Shown here piece by piece: positions 54,773-64,000 of a DNA stretch of 64,000 nucleotides (positions are counted from its first letter, which is position 1; each line of letters opens with the position of its first letter). Made by a program: the position numbers and the translations under genes. Source of the DNA: SZUA-152 sp964401355 (lineage in GTDB: Bacteria > Pseudomonadota > Gammaproteobacteria > SZUA-152); contig CAYNYJ010000005.1 of assembly GCA_964401355.1 (NCBI GenBank), positions 1 to 64,000 of the forward strand, given 5' to 3'. Below the pieces are notes generated by a model that was given only the letters and a program-made list of their open reading frames with translations, had not been told where the DNA came from and did not search any database.

Positions 54773-54858
54773 TCGTCGCAGGAACAGGGTTTAAACCTGT
54801 GACCTTACAGCGGTTACGCCTAAAAAGCCAAGCCTGAACCTCAGACACTCCACACATA
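54773..54858 (-). pseudogene. tRNA-fMet-derived remnant, distal copy
   Basis: The minus strand keeps GGTCACAGGTTTAAACCCTG, a T arm close to that of the adjacent initiator tRNA. The acceptor end has drifted to TTCCTGCGACGA and the anticodon arm is lost. It is preceded by the same spacer (ACCGAATACTGGTTTTGTAG) that follows the real tRNA. Confidence 0.7.
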
Positions 54859-54884
54859 CCATTCTCTACAAAACCAGTATTCGG

Positions 54885-54970
54885 TTGGTAGCGGGGACAG
54901 GATTTGAACCTGTGACCTTCAGCGGCTGCGCCGGTAAAAGCCGAGCCCGACCCTCGGGCGCTCCACACAT
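54885..54970 (-). pseudogene. tRNA-fMet-derived remnant, proximal copy
   Basis: The 3' half, from GAAGGTCACAGG through CCCCGCTACCA, is identical to the adjacent tRNA-fMet. In the 5' half the D arm is scrambled, and the CAT anticodon loop is replaced by a CGGCT/AGCCG hairpin of larger size. The acceptor 5' strand TGTGTGG pairs poorly. It is probably not a working tRNA, but could still be processed from the transcript. Confidence 0.7.
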
Positions 54971-54999
54971 ACCATTTCTCTACAAAACCAGTATTCGGT

Positions 55000-55076
<77 letters not shown>

Positions 55077-55135
55077 TCCGAGGTGGGGAATTCTACCCAA
55101 ATCCGCTCAAAATACAAGCCCAGACCGACAAATAA

Positions 55136-55540
55136 TTACCGTTTTTCGCTATTAATTCTCTCCAGTACCACGTAAGCAATCGCGTACTCCGATTCGTCCG
55201 ACAGACTGAGGTGGAAACCACCAATACCCTCATTTCGCAAGATCTGTTTCGCCCGCTCGGAGAATATCAGCACCGGTTTGCCCAGCACGTCGTTATTCAC
55301 CCCAATATCCCGCAGACTAAGCCCATCCCGAAAACCGGTACCCAAGGCCTTGGCGGTCGCCTCTTTGGCAGCAAAGCGCTTGGCCAGAAACTGGGCCTGT
55401 TTTGCCGGGTGCAGCGAATCCCGAAAAACCGCCATTTCAGCCTCAGTGAGGATGCGCGCGGCAAATCGTTCACCGTAGCGGGCCAGGTTATCGGCCATAC
55501 GCGGAATACGCACAATGTCCGTACCAATGCCAAATATCAC
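55136..55540 (-). CDS. acpS: Holo-acyl-carrier-protein synthase
   Basis: This is a 134-aa protein with the Mg-binding Asp in GIGTDIVRIPRM and the Glu in RFAAKEATAKALGTGF. AcpS moves 4'-phosphopantetheine from CoA to ACP. The start overlaps the pdxJ stop as ATGA. It ends the long lepA-to-acpS gene run, just before the tRNA block. Confidence 0.97.
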   Translation of the reverse strand: MIFGIGTDIVRIPRMADNLARYGERFAARILTEAEMAVFRDSLHPAKQAQFLAKRFAAKEATAKALGTGFRDGLSLRDIGVNNDVLGKPVLIFSERAKQILRNEGIGGFHLSLSDESEYAIAYVVLERINSEKR

Positions 55541-56262
55541 GCGAGCTGGGCCTCGCGCATGAGCTGTTTCATCTCGCGCACGGCCGGCTGCAGGCCGCTA
55601 AAAATGGCTCGCGCAATGATGGCATGACCAATATTCAGCTCACGTATGCCCGGTATCGAGGCGATAGCCTGCACATTGTGATAATGCAGACCGTGGCCAG
55701 CGTTCACATGTAGACCCAGTCCGAGGCCGTGTTCCACGGCCTGCACCACTTTAGCCAACTCGAGTTCACGTTGCTCAGGCGTTTGCGCATCTGCAAAATG
55801 CCCGGTGTGAATCTCGATCACGGGGGCGCCCACCTCGGCAGCCGCATCAATTTGTGCGGGATCGGCATCAATGAACAAAGATACACGCACTTGCACCTCG
55901 GCCAGTTGCGCACAGGCATCACGCAGACGCTCGCGCTGACCGGATACGTCCAACCCGCCCTCCGTGGTCAATTCTTCGCGGCGTTCAGGCACTAGGCAGC
56001 ATTCCGCCGGTTGAACACGCGCTGCAACCGCCAGCATTTCATCCGTAACGGCCATTTCCAGATTCATACGGGTTTGCAAGATATCGCGAAGCATTTCCAC
56101 ATCACGATCCTGAATATGACGACGATCCTCGCGCAAATGCAGAGTAATCGCATCCGCCCCCGCCTGCTCCGCCTCGATGGCCGCCTGAATGGGATCGGGA
56201 TAGCGAGTTCCCCGCGCCTGACGCAGGGTGGCAACGTGGTCGATATTCACACCGAGCAACAT
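55537..56262 (-). CDS. pdxJ: Pyridoxine 5'-phosphate synthase
   Basis: The 241-aa TIM barrel starts MLLGVNIDHVATLRQARGT, the conserved N terminus. AGADAITLHLREDRRHIQDRDV and HAGHGLHYHN carry active-site residues. It condenses 1-deoxyxylulose 5-phosphate with 3-amino-1-hydroxyacetone phosphate to make PNP. An in-frame extension to 56307 is possible but unlikely. It is coupled to acpS. Confidence 0.96.
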   Translation of the reverse strand: MLLGVNIDHVATLRQARGTRYPDPIQAAIEAEQAGADAITLHLREDRRHIQDRDVEMLRDILQTRMNLEMAVTDEMLAVAARVQPAECCLVPERREELTTEGGLDVSGQRERLRDACAQLAEVQVRVSLFIDADPAQIDAAAEVGAPVIEIHTGHFADAQTPEQRELELAKVVQAVEHGLGLGLHVNAGHGLHYHNVQAIASIPGIRELNIGHAIIARAIFSGLQPAVREMKQLMREAQLA

Positions 56263-56356
56263 CGTAGTGGTCGAAATGGCTGTTGCAGAAAGGGATAGGG
56301 CTGTCATTAAGTGGCTACCTTGTGTCTGTGTCGTACGTCAGAGAGAAATACGGGTG

Positions 56357-57133
56357 TTACACAATATGCGCATGAGCACGTTGTGCAAGCTGGGCACTTT
56401 GTTGCATCAACTGGCGGCTTGCCAGCGGTTTGGGGCCCAGATATTGACCCAGCACCGCACGCAACAGGCGCTTTGCTTCCCGACGTGCCATGTCCGTCGA
56501 CAAATCATCGGCCTGCATGGCTAACAATGTCTGCCCAGAAATTTGCACGCCAGACGGTTCTTCATTACGCCCATCGTCCAACACCGGGCCCTGTTCCATA
56601 TGATAAATATACTGCCGCTCTGCTTGCACGGATGCCGCGCTGTGTACCTCATGATCAAGCACCAGCCCATAGCCCAAGGCGCTCAACAGGCGCATTTCAA
56701 AACGACGCAGTGTGATTTCCAAGGTCTGACGCTCATCGCCCCCCGCACTCAACGCCGACAGCGACCGCAACGCCGCATCGTAGCAACCAAATAATTCCAA
56801 CTGTGCATCGTGGCGCTGTAACAGTCGCATTAAAATCTCATTGAGATAAAAACCGCTGGCGATAATCCCCGGGCTAATCGTCAACGCGGCTCCTTGGGCT
56901 TCTGCCGCCGTCAACAAACCCAGTTCAGCGCGCAGATTAAACGACACCAGCAACGGTTGAAAACTTTGCAGCAATCCAGGCCAACGCGGTTTCTTACCGC
57001 GCACCCCTTTGGCAACAACACCCACACGTCCCTGTTCCGGAGTCAATAATTCAATAATAGCGCTGCTGTCCCGATAGGCATGCTGATGTAAAATATAGGC
57101 GGGCTGCAACACAACCCGTTGCGTTGCTGACAT
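56357..57133 (-). CDS. recO: DNA repair protein RecO
   Basis: The product is 258 aa. It has an N-terminal OB fold (AYILHQHAYRDSSAIIELLTPEQGRVGVVAKGVRG) and a helical C-terminal part. RecO, with RecR, loads RecA on SSB-coated DNA. It lies between era and pdxJ, its common position. The 94 bp before pdxJ contain nothing evident. Confidence 0.95.
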   Translation of the reverse strand: MSATQRVVLQPAYILHQHAYRDSSAIIELLTPEQGRVGVVAKGVRGKKPRWPGLLQSFQPLLVSFNLRAELGLLTAAEAQGAALTISPGIIASGFYLNEILMRLLQRHDAQLELFGCYDAALRSLSALSAGGDERQTLEITLRRFEMRLLSALGYGLVLDHEVHSAASVQAERQYIYHMEQGPVLDDGRNEEPSGVQISGQTLLAMQADDLSTDMARREAKRLLRAVLGQYLGPKPLASRQLMQQSAQLAQRAHAHIV

Positions 57134-57146
57134 GTTTTATCCTGAC

Positions 57147-58049
57147 CTAATCATCCTGATAACCAAGACTGCGCAACGCACGTTCGTCATCCGCCCAGCC
57201 ACTGCGCACCTTCACCCACAGTTGCAAAAAAACTTTACCATCAAACGCACGTTCCATATCCTTGCGCGCGAGTTCACCAATACGTTTTAACTGTGCGCCT
57301 TTTTTACCGATGATAATGCCTTTCTGTCCGTCACGCTCCACCCAGATGATGGCGTGAATATGTCGCACATTGTCTTCCATGCTGAATTTTTCAATTTCTA
57401 CCGTGGTGGAATACGGCAGCTCCTGTGACAGGGAACGCATCAGTTTTTCACGCACCAGCTCCGAAGCCATAAACCGTTCACTGCGATCCGTGACCTGATC
57501 TTCCGGAAAGAAAGGAGACGATACCGGCAACACCTTTTCGATCTCAACTTCCAGCTGCTGCACACCATCACCCAAACGCGCCGAGATAGGAATCATTTGA
57601 TGGAAATGATGTTTCTCGGACAACATGGTTAAATGCGGTAACAAAATATCTTTTTCTTTAACGTGATCAATTTTATTGATCACGAGAAATACCGGCACCG
57701 AGACTTGTTTGAGCTTTCCCAATACAAGCTCATCTTCATCTGTCCAGCGAGTACGATCCAGCATAAAAATAATCGCATCCACATCGGTGATGGCACCGGA
57801 AGCCGCGCGGTTCATGTAACGGTTAATCGCACGTTTGCCACCCAGGTGTAAACCGGGTGTATCAACATAAATCACCTGGCTTTGGTTCGTGGTTTTTACA
57901 CCCAAAATACGATGACGTGTGGTTTGGGGACGGTCTGCAGTGATACTGATTTTTTGACCTAGAATACGATTCAGCAACGTCGACTTGCCCACATTGGGAC
58001 GTCCCACAATCGCCACATAACCGCAGTGAAAGACCTGTTCTTCTATCAT
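57147..58049 (-). CDS. era: GTPase Era
   Basis: The product is 300 aa. The G domain has GRPNVGKSTLLNRILGQKISI, DTPGLH and NKIDHVKEKD. The C-terminal KH domain includes HAIIWVERDGQKGIIIGKKGAQLKRIG. Era binds the 3' end of 16S rRNA and couples growth to 30S maturation. It lies 40 nt after rnc, as in many bacteria. Confidence 0.98.
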   Translation of the reverse strand: MIEEQVFHCGYVAIVGRPNVGKSTLLNRILGQKISITADRPQTTRHRILGVKTTNQSQVIYVDTPGLHLGGKRAINRYMNRAASGAITDVDAIIFMLDRTRWTDEDELVLGKLKQVSVPVFLVINKIDHVKEKDILLPHLTMLSEKHHFHQMIPISARLGDGVQQLEVEIEKVLPVSSPFFPEDQVTDRSERFMASELVREKLMRSLSQELPYSTTVEIEKFSMEDNVRHIHAIIWVERDGQKGIIIGKKGAQLKRIGELARKDMERAFDGKVFLQLWVKVRSGWADDERALRSLGYQDD

Positions 58050-58089
58050 TAGCTTTTTACTGCATCTATCATTTCATTAATGGGTGTAT

Positions 58090-58794
58090 TTACCAACGAC
58101 TCGATTCAGCATTTTTTAACAAATGGTTCAACACTTGTTGGGCCGCGGACTGTTCCGCCTTGCGACGACTGCTACCTATACCCGTAACAATTTCATTCAG
58201 CCCTGTGACATTACACTGCACCGTAAATTCTTGCTCATGCGCGTCGCCGAGGGTTTCTGTTACCGTGTATTCTGGCAAATCCAGACGCCGCGCCTGAAGA
58301 TATTCTTGTAACCGAGTCTTAGGATCCTTCATATCCGATTCAGCAGAAAGATTTTCAAGTCGCGAAGACAAACAACGTTCGATCAGTTTGCGTGCTGGTT
58401 GCAGACCACCATCCAGATACATCGCACCAAAAATGGCTTCCATGCCATCGGCTAAAATCGAATCCCGACGAAAACCACCACTTTTTAATTCGCCCGACCC
58501 CAAACGCAAATAATCACCCAGCGAAAATTCACGCGCCAGCGCCGCCAGAGTTTCTTTTTTAACAAGGGAAGCCCGAAACCGACTCAGGTGTCCTTCGGGT
58601 GCCTGTTGAAACTGGGAATAAAGCAAATCGGCGGCGATAAAACCTAAAATCGCATCACCCAGAAATTCCAGCCGTTCATTGTTTTCTGCGGCTTTACTGC
58701 GGTGCGTCAAGGCCTGCCTCAGAAGAGAAATGTCTTTAAATTGATAAGCTAACGTCCGTTGCAGTTTATCGAGTTGTTCATTAGCATTGTTCAT
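58090..58794 (-). CDS. rnc: Ribonuclease III
   Basis: The product is 234 aa from ATG 58794 (a GTG at 58797 adds one residue). The catalytic signature is NERLEFLGDAILGF, with DGMEAIFGAMYLDGG, and the C-terminal part is a dsRNA-binding domain. RNase III processes rRNA precursors and double-stranded RNA. It is the gene upstream of era. Confidence 0.97.
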   Translation of the reverse strand: MNNANEQLDKLQRTLAYQFKDISLLRQALTHRSKAAENNERLEFLGDAILGFIAADLLYSQFQQAPEGHLSRFRASLVKKETLAALAREFSLGDYLRLGSGELKSGGFRRDSILADGMEAIFGAMYLDGGLQPARKLIERCLSSRLENLSAESDMKDPKTRLQEYLQARRLDLPEYTVTETLGDAHEQEFTVQCNVTGLNEIVTGIGSSRRKAEQSAAQQVLNHLLKNAESSRW

Positions 58795-58841
58795 CACGTG
58801 CGTTCATCAAACATGTTCACTGGACAAACACCTTCCACCAC

Positions 58842-59294
58842 TCACTTCAAATCCACCTCATCCACAAAAGTGACCACCATATCGATATTTGCCAAGGCCG
58901 TTGTACGCACTTCATATTCTATCGCAACAGTGACCAGCCCATCCTTTCCACGTTCGATAAAAATATGCTCACTAGTAACATTTTTAACATCATCGATAGA
59001 AAAACGTTTTTGCAACGTCGATATAATTTCTGCATTCGTCTTGGCCGCGCTGCCACTCTCTGTCGCAAGACTGTTCAAATGCGAGGTCACGCTAAAATAT
59101 TCCATGTAAATCGGGAACAAGCGCAAAAGAATCAGGGTAAAAAGGGCGATTAATAGCAGGATCATGACCATGGTAATGCCCGTCACACCCTTTTGGTGAC
59201 GACGGCTGTGTTGAGAGTGCTGAGCCTTTTGTTGAAACATTTTTCGAAACCCTTTTTGAGAGAATCGCTTAGGCTGTCGAATTATTTTTCTCAT
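58842..59294 (-). CDS. DUF4845 membrane protein
   Basis: This 150-aa protein has a basic N terminus, one membrane segment (GITMVMILLLIALFTLILLRLF), then a periplasmic part (PIYMEYFSVTSHLNSLA) that matches the DUF4845 family. GGAG precedes the ATG at 59294, so the longer ORF to 59456 is rejected. The family nearly always sits between lepB and rnc, as here. The function is unknown. Confidence 0.85.
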   Translation of the reverse strand: MRKIIRQPKRFSQKGFRKMFQQKAQHSQHSRRHQKGVTGITMVMILLLIALFTLILLRLFPIYMEYFSVTSHLNSLATESGSAAKTNAEIISTLQKRFSIDDVKNVTSEHIFIERGKDGLVTVAIEYEVRTTALANIDMVVTFVDEVDLK

Positions 59295-59465
59295 TTTTTC
59301 TCCACCGCTAATTATTGCGTCACCCATCCGGTGACGGTCACTAGTCCGCTCAAGAATATGCGCCATGTCCTCTGAATTCCACACATTCGAGCCTTTTTCT
59401 CGCCATAAATAATGTACCTGGACATTGAAAATATGTGGGATCATCTCGGCAAACAACCCAAAAGG

Positions 59466-60299
59466 CTATTTAATGCTGCTACCCAAGCGTTCCCAGGCGA
59501 TACCATCGGCCTGAGGATCCCAGTTCATCCACACCATAAAGGCTTTGCCGACGAGGTTTTCTTCCGGCACAAAACCCCAATAGCGACTGTCATTACTGTT
59601 GTCACGGTTATCACCCATCACAAAATAATGACCATCTGGCACGGTGAATTCACCTTCCATGGATCCGCTGCCTTCATCGATCAAAATACCGTGAGCCACG
59701 CCCAACAAATTTTCTTGCAGCAATTTAGCCCCTGACATTGACACCCCGGCACCCACGCCCGTATAGCGTGTCTGGCCTTCCTGCTTGGCGGGTTCACCGT
59801 TAATAAACAACTGTTTGTTGTAATAAGCCACCTTATCACCGGGTAACCCAACCACCCGCTTAATGTAATCAATGGAGGGGTTTTTGGGATAGCGAAAAAC
59901 CATGACATCACCGCGCTCGGGCTCACCGACATCGATAATTTTACGATTGAGCACTGGCAAGCGTATGCCGTAGGAAAATTTATTCACCAGAATGAAGTCG
60001 CCAACCAACAAAGTCGGCATCATTGAGCCTGATGGAATCCGAAAAGGCTCCATCAAAAATGAGCGCAGTACTAAAACGGCCAAAATCACTGGAAATAGCG
60101 AACGCGCATATTCCACCAACACAGGTTCTTTGAGCAGACCTTCCCTGGCCTCGGACAATTCAGCAGTATTTTTGCCTTGTGCCTCCAGCGCATGGGCCGC
60201 CGCACGTCGTTTCGGCGCCCAAAGCATGCTATCAAGCAACCAGATAATACCCGTTAAAAATACTGCGCTGACCATAATGGCCGGAAAATTAAAATCCAT
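59466..60299 (-). CDS. lepB: Signal peptidase I
   Basis: The product is 277 aa. There are two N-terminal membrane segments, the catalytic Ser in RIPSGSMMPTLLVGD, the catalytic Lys in DYIKRVVGLPGDK, and the MGDNRDNSNDSRYWG box. It cleaves signal peptides of exported proteins on the periplasmic side. It lies downstream of lepA, with a MITE in the gap. Confidence 0.97.
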   Translation of the reverse strand: MDFNFPAIMVSAVFLTGIIWLLDSMLWAPKRRAAAHALEAQGKNTAELSEAREGLLKEPVLVEYARSLFPVILAVLVLRSFLMEPFRIPSGSMMPTLLVGDFILVNKFSYGIRLPVLNRKIIDVGEPERGDVMVFRYPKNPSIDYIKRVVGLPGDKVAYYNKQLFINGEPAKQEGQTRYTGVGAGVSMSGAKLLQENLLGVAHGILIDEGSGSMEGEFTVPDGHYFVMGDNRDNSNDSRYWGFVPEENLVGKAFMVWMNWDPQADGIAWERLGSSIK

Positions 60300-60314
60300 C
60301 AGTTTATTTATCCG

Positions 60315-60496
60315 TTAGGGAGCCCCTGATTTATTCTGGACGAAGTAGACTGCGATCTAAAATATCCAGATTCGAAACGCGAATCGCACGTAATAGCTGG
60401 CTATTGCGAACTTTCTCAATAAAAATAAGCGTAACGATGAAGCTGGATATTTTAGGCGCAAGATACGAGTTCATGAATAGATCAGAGGTTCCTTAG
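60315..60496. mobile_element. Second-family MITE, copy 2
   Basis: The ends TTAGGGAGCCCCTGATTTAT and ATAGATCAGAGGTTCCTTAG are imperfect inverted repeats. The interior, AATAGCTGGCTATTGCGAAC, resembles that of the element at 16900-17062. It fills the 209 bp between lepA and lepB, which are usually adjacent. Confidence 0.65.
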
Positions 60497-60508
60497 TGTA
60501 TTGAGTGG

Positions 60509-62314
60509 TCATTTATCTCTTCCCACTTGCAAGATCGCCATAAAGGCCTCTTGTGGAATTTCCACCGAGCCCACCTGTTTCATGCGCTTTTTACCGGCTT
60601 TTTGTTTTTCCAGCAATTTACGCTTACGGGAGATATCACCACCATAACATTTGGCCGTCACATTTTTGCGCAGCGCTTTGACATTCGAGCGCGCCACCAC
60701 ATTCGCGCCAATGGCTGCTTGAATCGCCACATCAAACATTTGTCGTGGAATAAGTTCGCGCATTTTTTCCACTAGTTGACGGCCACGATACTGTGCCTGC
60801 TCTCGATGCACGATGCACGACAGCGCATCGACACCCTCACCATTGATGAGCAAATCCAAACGCACCAGATCCGCAACCTGAAATCGCACAAAATGGTAGT
60901 CCAGTGAGGCATAACCCCGACTCACCGATTTCAGACGATCAAAAAAGTCCATCACCACTTCGTTCATCGGCATTTCGTACTCCAGCGACACCTGATTCCC
61001 GATGTAGAGCATTTTGCGTTGCACACCGCGTTTTTCCACGCACAGACCGATCACGTTACCAATGTAGTCCTGCGGCACCAAAATATTGGCGATGATAATC
61101 GGCTCGCGAATTTCTTCGATCTTACCCAGCTCCGGCAATTTGGAAGGACTATCGACGTGCGTCACCTCACCATTCGTCGCCCGCACTTCATACACCACCG
61201 TTGGCGCGGTGCTGATCAGATCCAGGTCATATTCGCGTTCCAACCGTTCCTGCACGATTTCCATGTGCAACATGCCGAGGAAGCCGCAACGAAACCCCAG
61301 CCCCAAAGCTTGCGAGGTCTCCGGCTCGTAAAACAGTGCCGCGTCATTGAGGTTCAGTTTCGCCAGCGCATCACGCAGATCTTCGTAATCTTCAGCACTG
61401 ATCGGAAAAATACCGGCATACACCTGTGGCTGTACAGTCTTAAACCCCGGCAAAGATCCCGTGGCTGGATTGTCGGCCAGGGTGAGGGTGTCACCGACCG
61501 GTGCACCTTCAATTTCCTTAATACCTGCAATCACATAGCCCACTTCACCGGCCTGCAGCTGATCGGTGTCCTGCCGTTTAGGATTGAAAATGCCGACGTG
61601 ATCCACAATATGGCTACGGCCGGTGCTCATCACCAGAATTTTTTGGCGCTTTTTGAGGGTGCCGTGTTTAATGCGAACCAGCGACACCACGCCCAAATAA
61701 TTGTCGAACCAGGAATCAATAATCAACGCTTGCAGCGGTGCATCCCGATCACCTTCGGGGGGCGGAATCTTTTTCACTAGATCTTCCAGCAGCTCATCCA
61801 CACCCTGTCCCGTTTTGGCGCTGATACGCACGGCATCACTGGCCTCGACACCAATAATATCTTCAATCTCGTGAATCACACGATCGGGATCGGCAGCGGG
61901 TAGATCGATTTTGTTGAGCACCGGCACCACTTCCACATCCTGCTCGATAGCGGTGTAACAATTGGCCACACTCTGCGCTTCGACGCCCTGTGAGGCATCC
62001 ACCACCAACAGCGCCCCTTCACAGGCCGCCAGCGAGCGCGACACTTCATAGGAAAAATCCACGTGGCCGGGGGTGTCGATAAAATTCAGTTGATAAACTT
62101 CACCATTTTTCGCGGTGTAATTGAGCGTCACGCTCTGCGCTTTGATGGTGATGCCCCGTTCCTTTTCAAGATCCATGGAATCGAGCACTTGCGCCGACAT
62201 TTCCCGATCAGACAGGCCTCCGCACATCTGGATAAAACGATCTGCAAGCGTGGATTTTCCGTGATCGATGTGGGCAATAATGGAAAAATTGCGAATGTTT
62301 TCCATCTTGGACAT
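60509..62314 (-). CDS. lepA: Elongation factor 4 (LepA)
   Basis: This is a 601-aa translational GTPase: AHIDHGKSTLADR, DTPGHVDF, NKIDLPAADP, then EF-G-like domains and the LepA-specific C-terminal domain (AKCYGGDISRKRKLLEKQK). It influences elongation and 30S biogenesis. The start at 62314 gives MSKMENIRNFSII; the ATG at 62305 is an alternative. Confidence 0.98.
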   Translation of the reverse strand: MSKMENIRNFSIIAHIDHGKSTLADRFIQMCGGLSDREMSAQVLDSMDLEKERGITIKAQSVTLNYTAKNGEVYQLNFIDTPGHVDFSYEVSRSLAACEGALLVVDASQGVEAQSVANCYTAIEQDVEVVPVLNKIDLPAADPDRVIHEIEDIIGVEASDAVRISAKTGQGVDELLEDLVKKIPPPEGDRDAPLQALIIDSWFDNYLGVVSLVRIKHGTLKKRQKILVMSTGRSHIVDHVGIFNPKRQDTDQLQAGEVGYVIAGIKEIEGAPVGDTLTLADNPATGSLPGFKTVQPQVYAGIFPISAEDYEDLRDALAKLNLNDAALFYEPETSQALGLGFRCGFLGMLHMEIVQERLEREYDLDLISTAPTVVYEVRATNGEVTHVDSPSKLPELGKIEEIREPIIIANILVPQDYIGNVIGLCVEKRGVQRKMLYIGNQVSLEYEMPMNEVVMDFFDRLKSVSRGYASLDYHFVRFQVADLVRLDLLINGEGVDALSCIVHREQAQYRGRQLVEKMRELIPRQMFDVAIQAAIGANVVARSNVKALRKNVTAKCYGGDISRKRKLLEKQKAGKKRMKQVGSVEIPQEAFMAILQVGRDK

Positions 62315-62570
62315 GTCTTGATACCGCCTAGTGCCGGGACAAGCAGGCTGCCCGGAAAATTAGTGTCTGCTAACAGACAAATGAATTGAGGCGTTCAGGG
62401 TGAACAACCGGCGGGCATTGTAATCTATCTGGCACGTTGCTGGAACTCTTGTAGGACTCGCGCAGAAACCCGAGTCTTTCTTCAACACCCCGACTTCCCA
62501 ACGACCAAAAACACCCGCCCCGCACATACGCGGAGCGGGCATCGACGGGTATTTGTCCGCTAATGCCAGA

Positions 62571-63998
62571 TTATTCGTCTTTGATCTTCAATGCCAGAAA
62601 TACTGGGCCACCTCGGCGCTGCACTAACAGCGGCACTGATTTCCCGGTGGGTAGATCCGCTGAAACCTCGGCAAAATGCTTGGCATCTTTCACCTCGACA
62701 TTGTTGAGCGTCAGGATTACATCACCTCGCCGCACACCGGCCTTGCGTGCCGCACCGGCCTGCACCCGCTTGACAATCACACCGCCGCCTTTGATTTCCA
62801 GTTTTTCACGCTGCTCTGGGGTCAAATCCATCACCGTCACATTCAATCGTGCCTCATTCGCAGAAAGCGAGTTAGCACCCGCAACAACCACGTTTTCCGG
62901 TAACTCACCCAGTTTCACAGACAATACCTTGAGCTTGCCCTTGCGAAGAATTTCCACTCTGACCTTGTCGCCCACCGGACTAATACCCACCAGCGGCGGT
63001 AAATCCGAGGAACGCATCACCACGGTGCCATTAAAGCGCATCACAATATCACCCACTTCCAGGCCAGCCGCTTTGGCGGGACTGTCTTTCAGCACCTTGG
63101 CCACCAAAGCACCACTGGGTTTATCCATACCGAAGGACTCGGCCAATTCGCGGGTCACGTCCTGAATCAACACTCCCAGCCAACCGCGCACAACGTGGCC
63201 ACTGTCTTTTAGTTGTTTGACTACATTCATAGCCATATCGATGGGGATCGCAAAAGACAGACCCATAAATCCACCGGTGCGACTGTAAATTTGTGAGTTG
63301 ATACCGACCACCCTGCCTTCCAGGTCAAACAGGGGTCCACCCGAGTTACCTGGATTAATCGCCACATCGGTTTGAATAAAAGGCACATAATTTTCGCGCG
63401 GCAAGGAGCGCCCCTTGGCGCTGACAATACCGGCAGTGACAGAATGATCAAACCCAAAAGGTGAGCCAATCGCCAGCACCCAGGCACCGACTTTAAGATT
63501 TGCCGAATCTCCAATGTTCACCACCGGCAAATTGTCGGCATCCACCTTCAACAACGCAATGTCGCTGCGTTCGTCACTGCCAATCACCTCGGCGACCAGT
63601 TCTCGACGGTCCGACAAGCGCACCAGAATTTCCGTGGCATCCTTCACCACGTGATGATTGGTCAACACGTAGCCATCTTTGGAAATAATAAAACCTGAAC
63701 CCAGCGACTTGGCCTCAATCGATCCGCCATTGAAGTCGCCATGACCTTCTGGCCCACCAAAACCACGCCCCGGATCACCAAAGAAATGTCGAAACAAGTC
63801 ACCAAACGGCCCTTCAGGAATATTCTCTGGCATGCCACGTGGCATACGCCGCACTTTCGGATGTTTCATTTTTTGCGTGGTACTGATGTTGACCACTGCG
63901 GCACTGTACTGTTCCACCAGCTCGGTAAAGTCAGGCAAAGACCGTGCCTGCACTGTGGTGGGCACCATCATCCATATAAACAGAAGAGAGACCAGCAC
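62571..63998 (-). CDS. mucD: DegP/MucD-like periplasmic serine protease, 5' end at window edge
   Basis: At least 475 aa. The trypsin-like domain has catalytic His (TNHHVVKD), Asp (RSDIALLK) and Ser (GNSGGPLFD), followed by two PDZ domains (from about residues 275 and 390). It degrades misfolded envelope proteins and in Pseudomonas limits the sigma-E response. The ORF begins 2 nt from the window edge, so the true start may lie outside. Its place upstream of lepA-lepB is typical. Confidence 0.93.
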   Translation of the reverse strand: MLVSLLFIWMMVPTTVQARSLPDFTELVEQYSAAVVNISTTQKMKHPKVRRMPRGMPENIPEGPFGDLFRHFFGDPGRGFGGPEGHGDFNGGSIEAKSLGSGFIISKDGYVLTNHHVVKDATEILVRLSDRRELVAEVIGSDERSDIALLKVDADNLPVVNIGDSANLKVGAWVLAIGSPFGFDHSVTAGIVSAKGRSLPRENYVPFIQTDVAINPGNSGGPLFDLEGRVVGINSQIYSRTGGFMGLSFAIPIDMAMNVVKQLKDSGHVVRGWLGVLIQDVTRELAESFGMDKPSGALVAKVLKDSPAKAAGLEVGDIVMRFNGTVVMRSSDLPPLVGISPVGDKVRVEILRKGKLKVLSVKLGELPENVVVAGANSLSANEARLNVTVMDLTPEQREKLEIKGGGVIVKRVQAGAARKAGVRRGDVILTLNNVEVKDAKHFAEVSADLPTGKSVPLLVQRRGGPVFLALKIKDE

Positions 63999-64000
63999 TA

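Noticed and set aside
54744..54968. ORF reading EGHRFKSCPRYQ and similar
   Set aside because: It translates tRNA T-arm and acceptor sequence of the tRNA-fMet remnants, a known source of spurious ORFs.

Overview
The window looks like a scaffold from a mid-GC gammaproteobacterium. The evidence is the order of its housekeeping blocks (mucD-lepA-lepB-DUF4845-rnc-era-recO-pdxJ-acpS; initiator tRNA-rimP-nusA-infB-rbfA-truB-rpsO-pnp; tsaB next to yoaA; orn opposite rsgA), together with OxyR, RlmD, RsmJ and a BarA-like kinase. I cannot name the genus. One run of 29 Ns (546-574) is an assembly gap inside the CRISPR array.

Positions 1-12282 hold a complete type I-E CRISPR-Cas locus, read on the minus strand: cas3, then (after an intergenic gap) a 65-codon ORF, cse1, cse2, cas7e, cas5e, cas6e, two VapBC-type toxin-antitoxin pairs, cas1, cas2, a leader, and an array of 23 repeats (29-nt repeat, mostly 32-nt spacers) that runs off the left edge. 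The gap between cas3 and cse1 carries the most interesting object in the window: a plus-strand, stand-alone pseudo-repeat / 22-nt spacer / pseudo-repeat unit with its own extended -10 promoter and a terminator. Its spacer matches, over 16 of the first 17 positions, a site just upstream of the Cascade operon. That site is flanked by AAG, the canonical I-E PAM, and lies on the likely -10 box of the operon. This is the architecture expected of a CreR/CreA-type Cas-regulating guide RNA.

Positions 12437-22076 carry orn, a small c-type cytochrome, phhB, rsgA, an outer-membrane protein, a SEC-C/zinc-cluster protein, oxyR, a porin and a pentapeptide-repeat lipoprotein. Positions 22266-38420 carry tsaB, yoaA, a TPR lipoprotein, mrcB (PBP1b), a kinase/ATPase fusion, a PQQ-type sugar dehydrogenase, rsmJ, a HopJ-family protein, a DUF6763-like protein, rlmD and cysM. 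Positions 38633-44491 form a TonB receptor / periplasmic binding protein / BarA-like hybrid kinase cluster. From 44495 to the right edge the genes are galU and the two large information-processing blocks named above.

The intergenic spaces are colonised by small non-autonomous elements. One family (226-281 bp, ends like CACTGCTGTCCCGTTAACTT) occurs five times, and three copies are bounded by perfect 9-bp direct repeats. A second family of about 160-180 bp occurs twice. There is also a 13-unit 21-bp minisatellite, a pair of tRNA-fMet-derived remnants in tandem with the real initiator tRNA, and two long inverted repeats after the porin gene.
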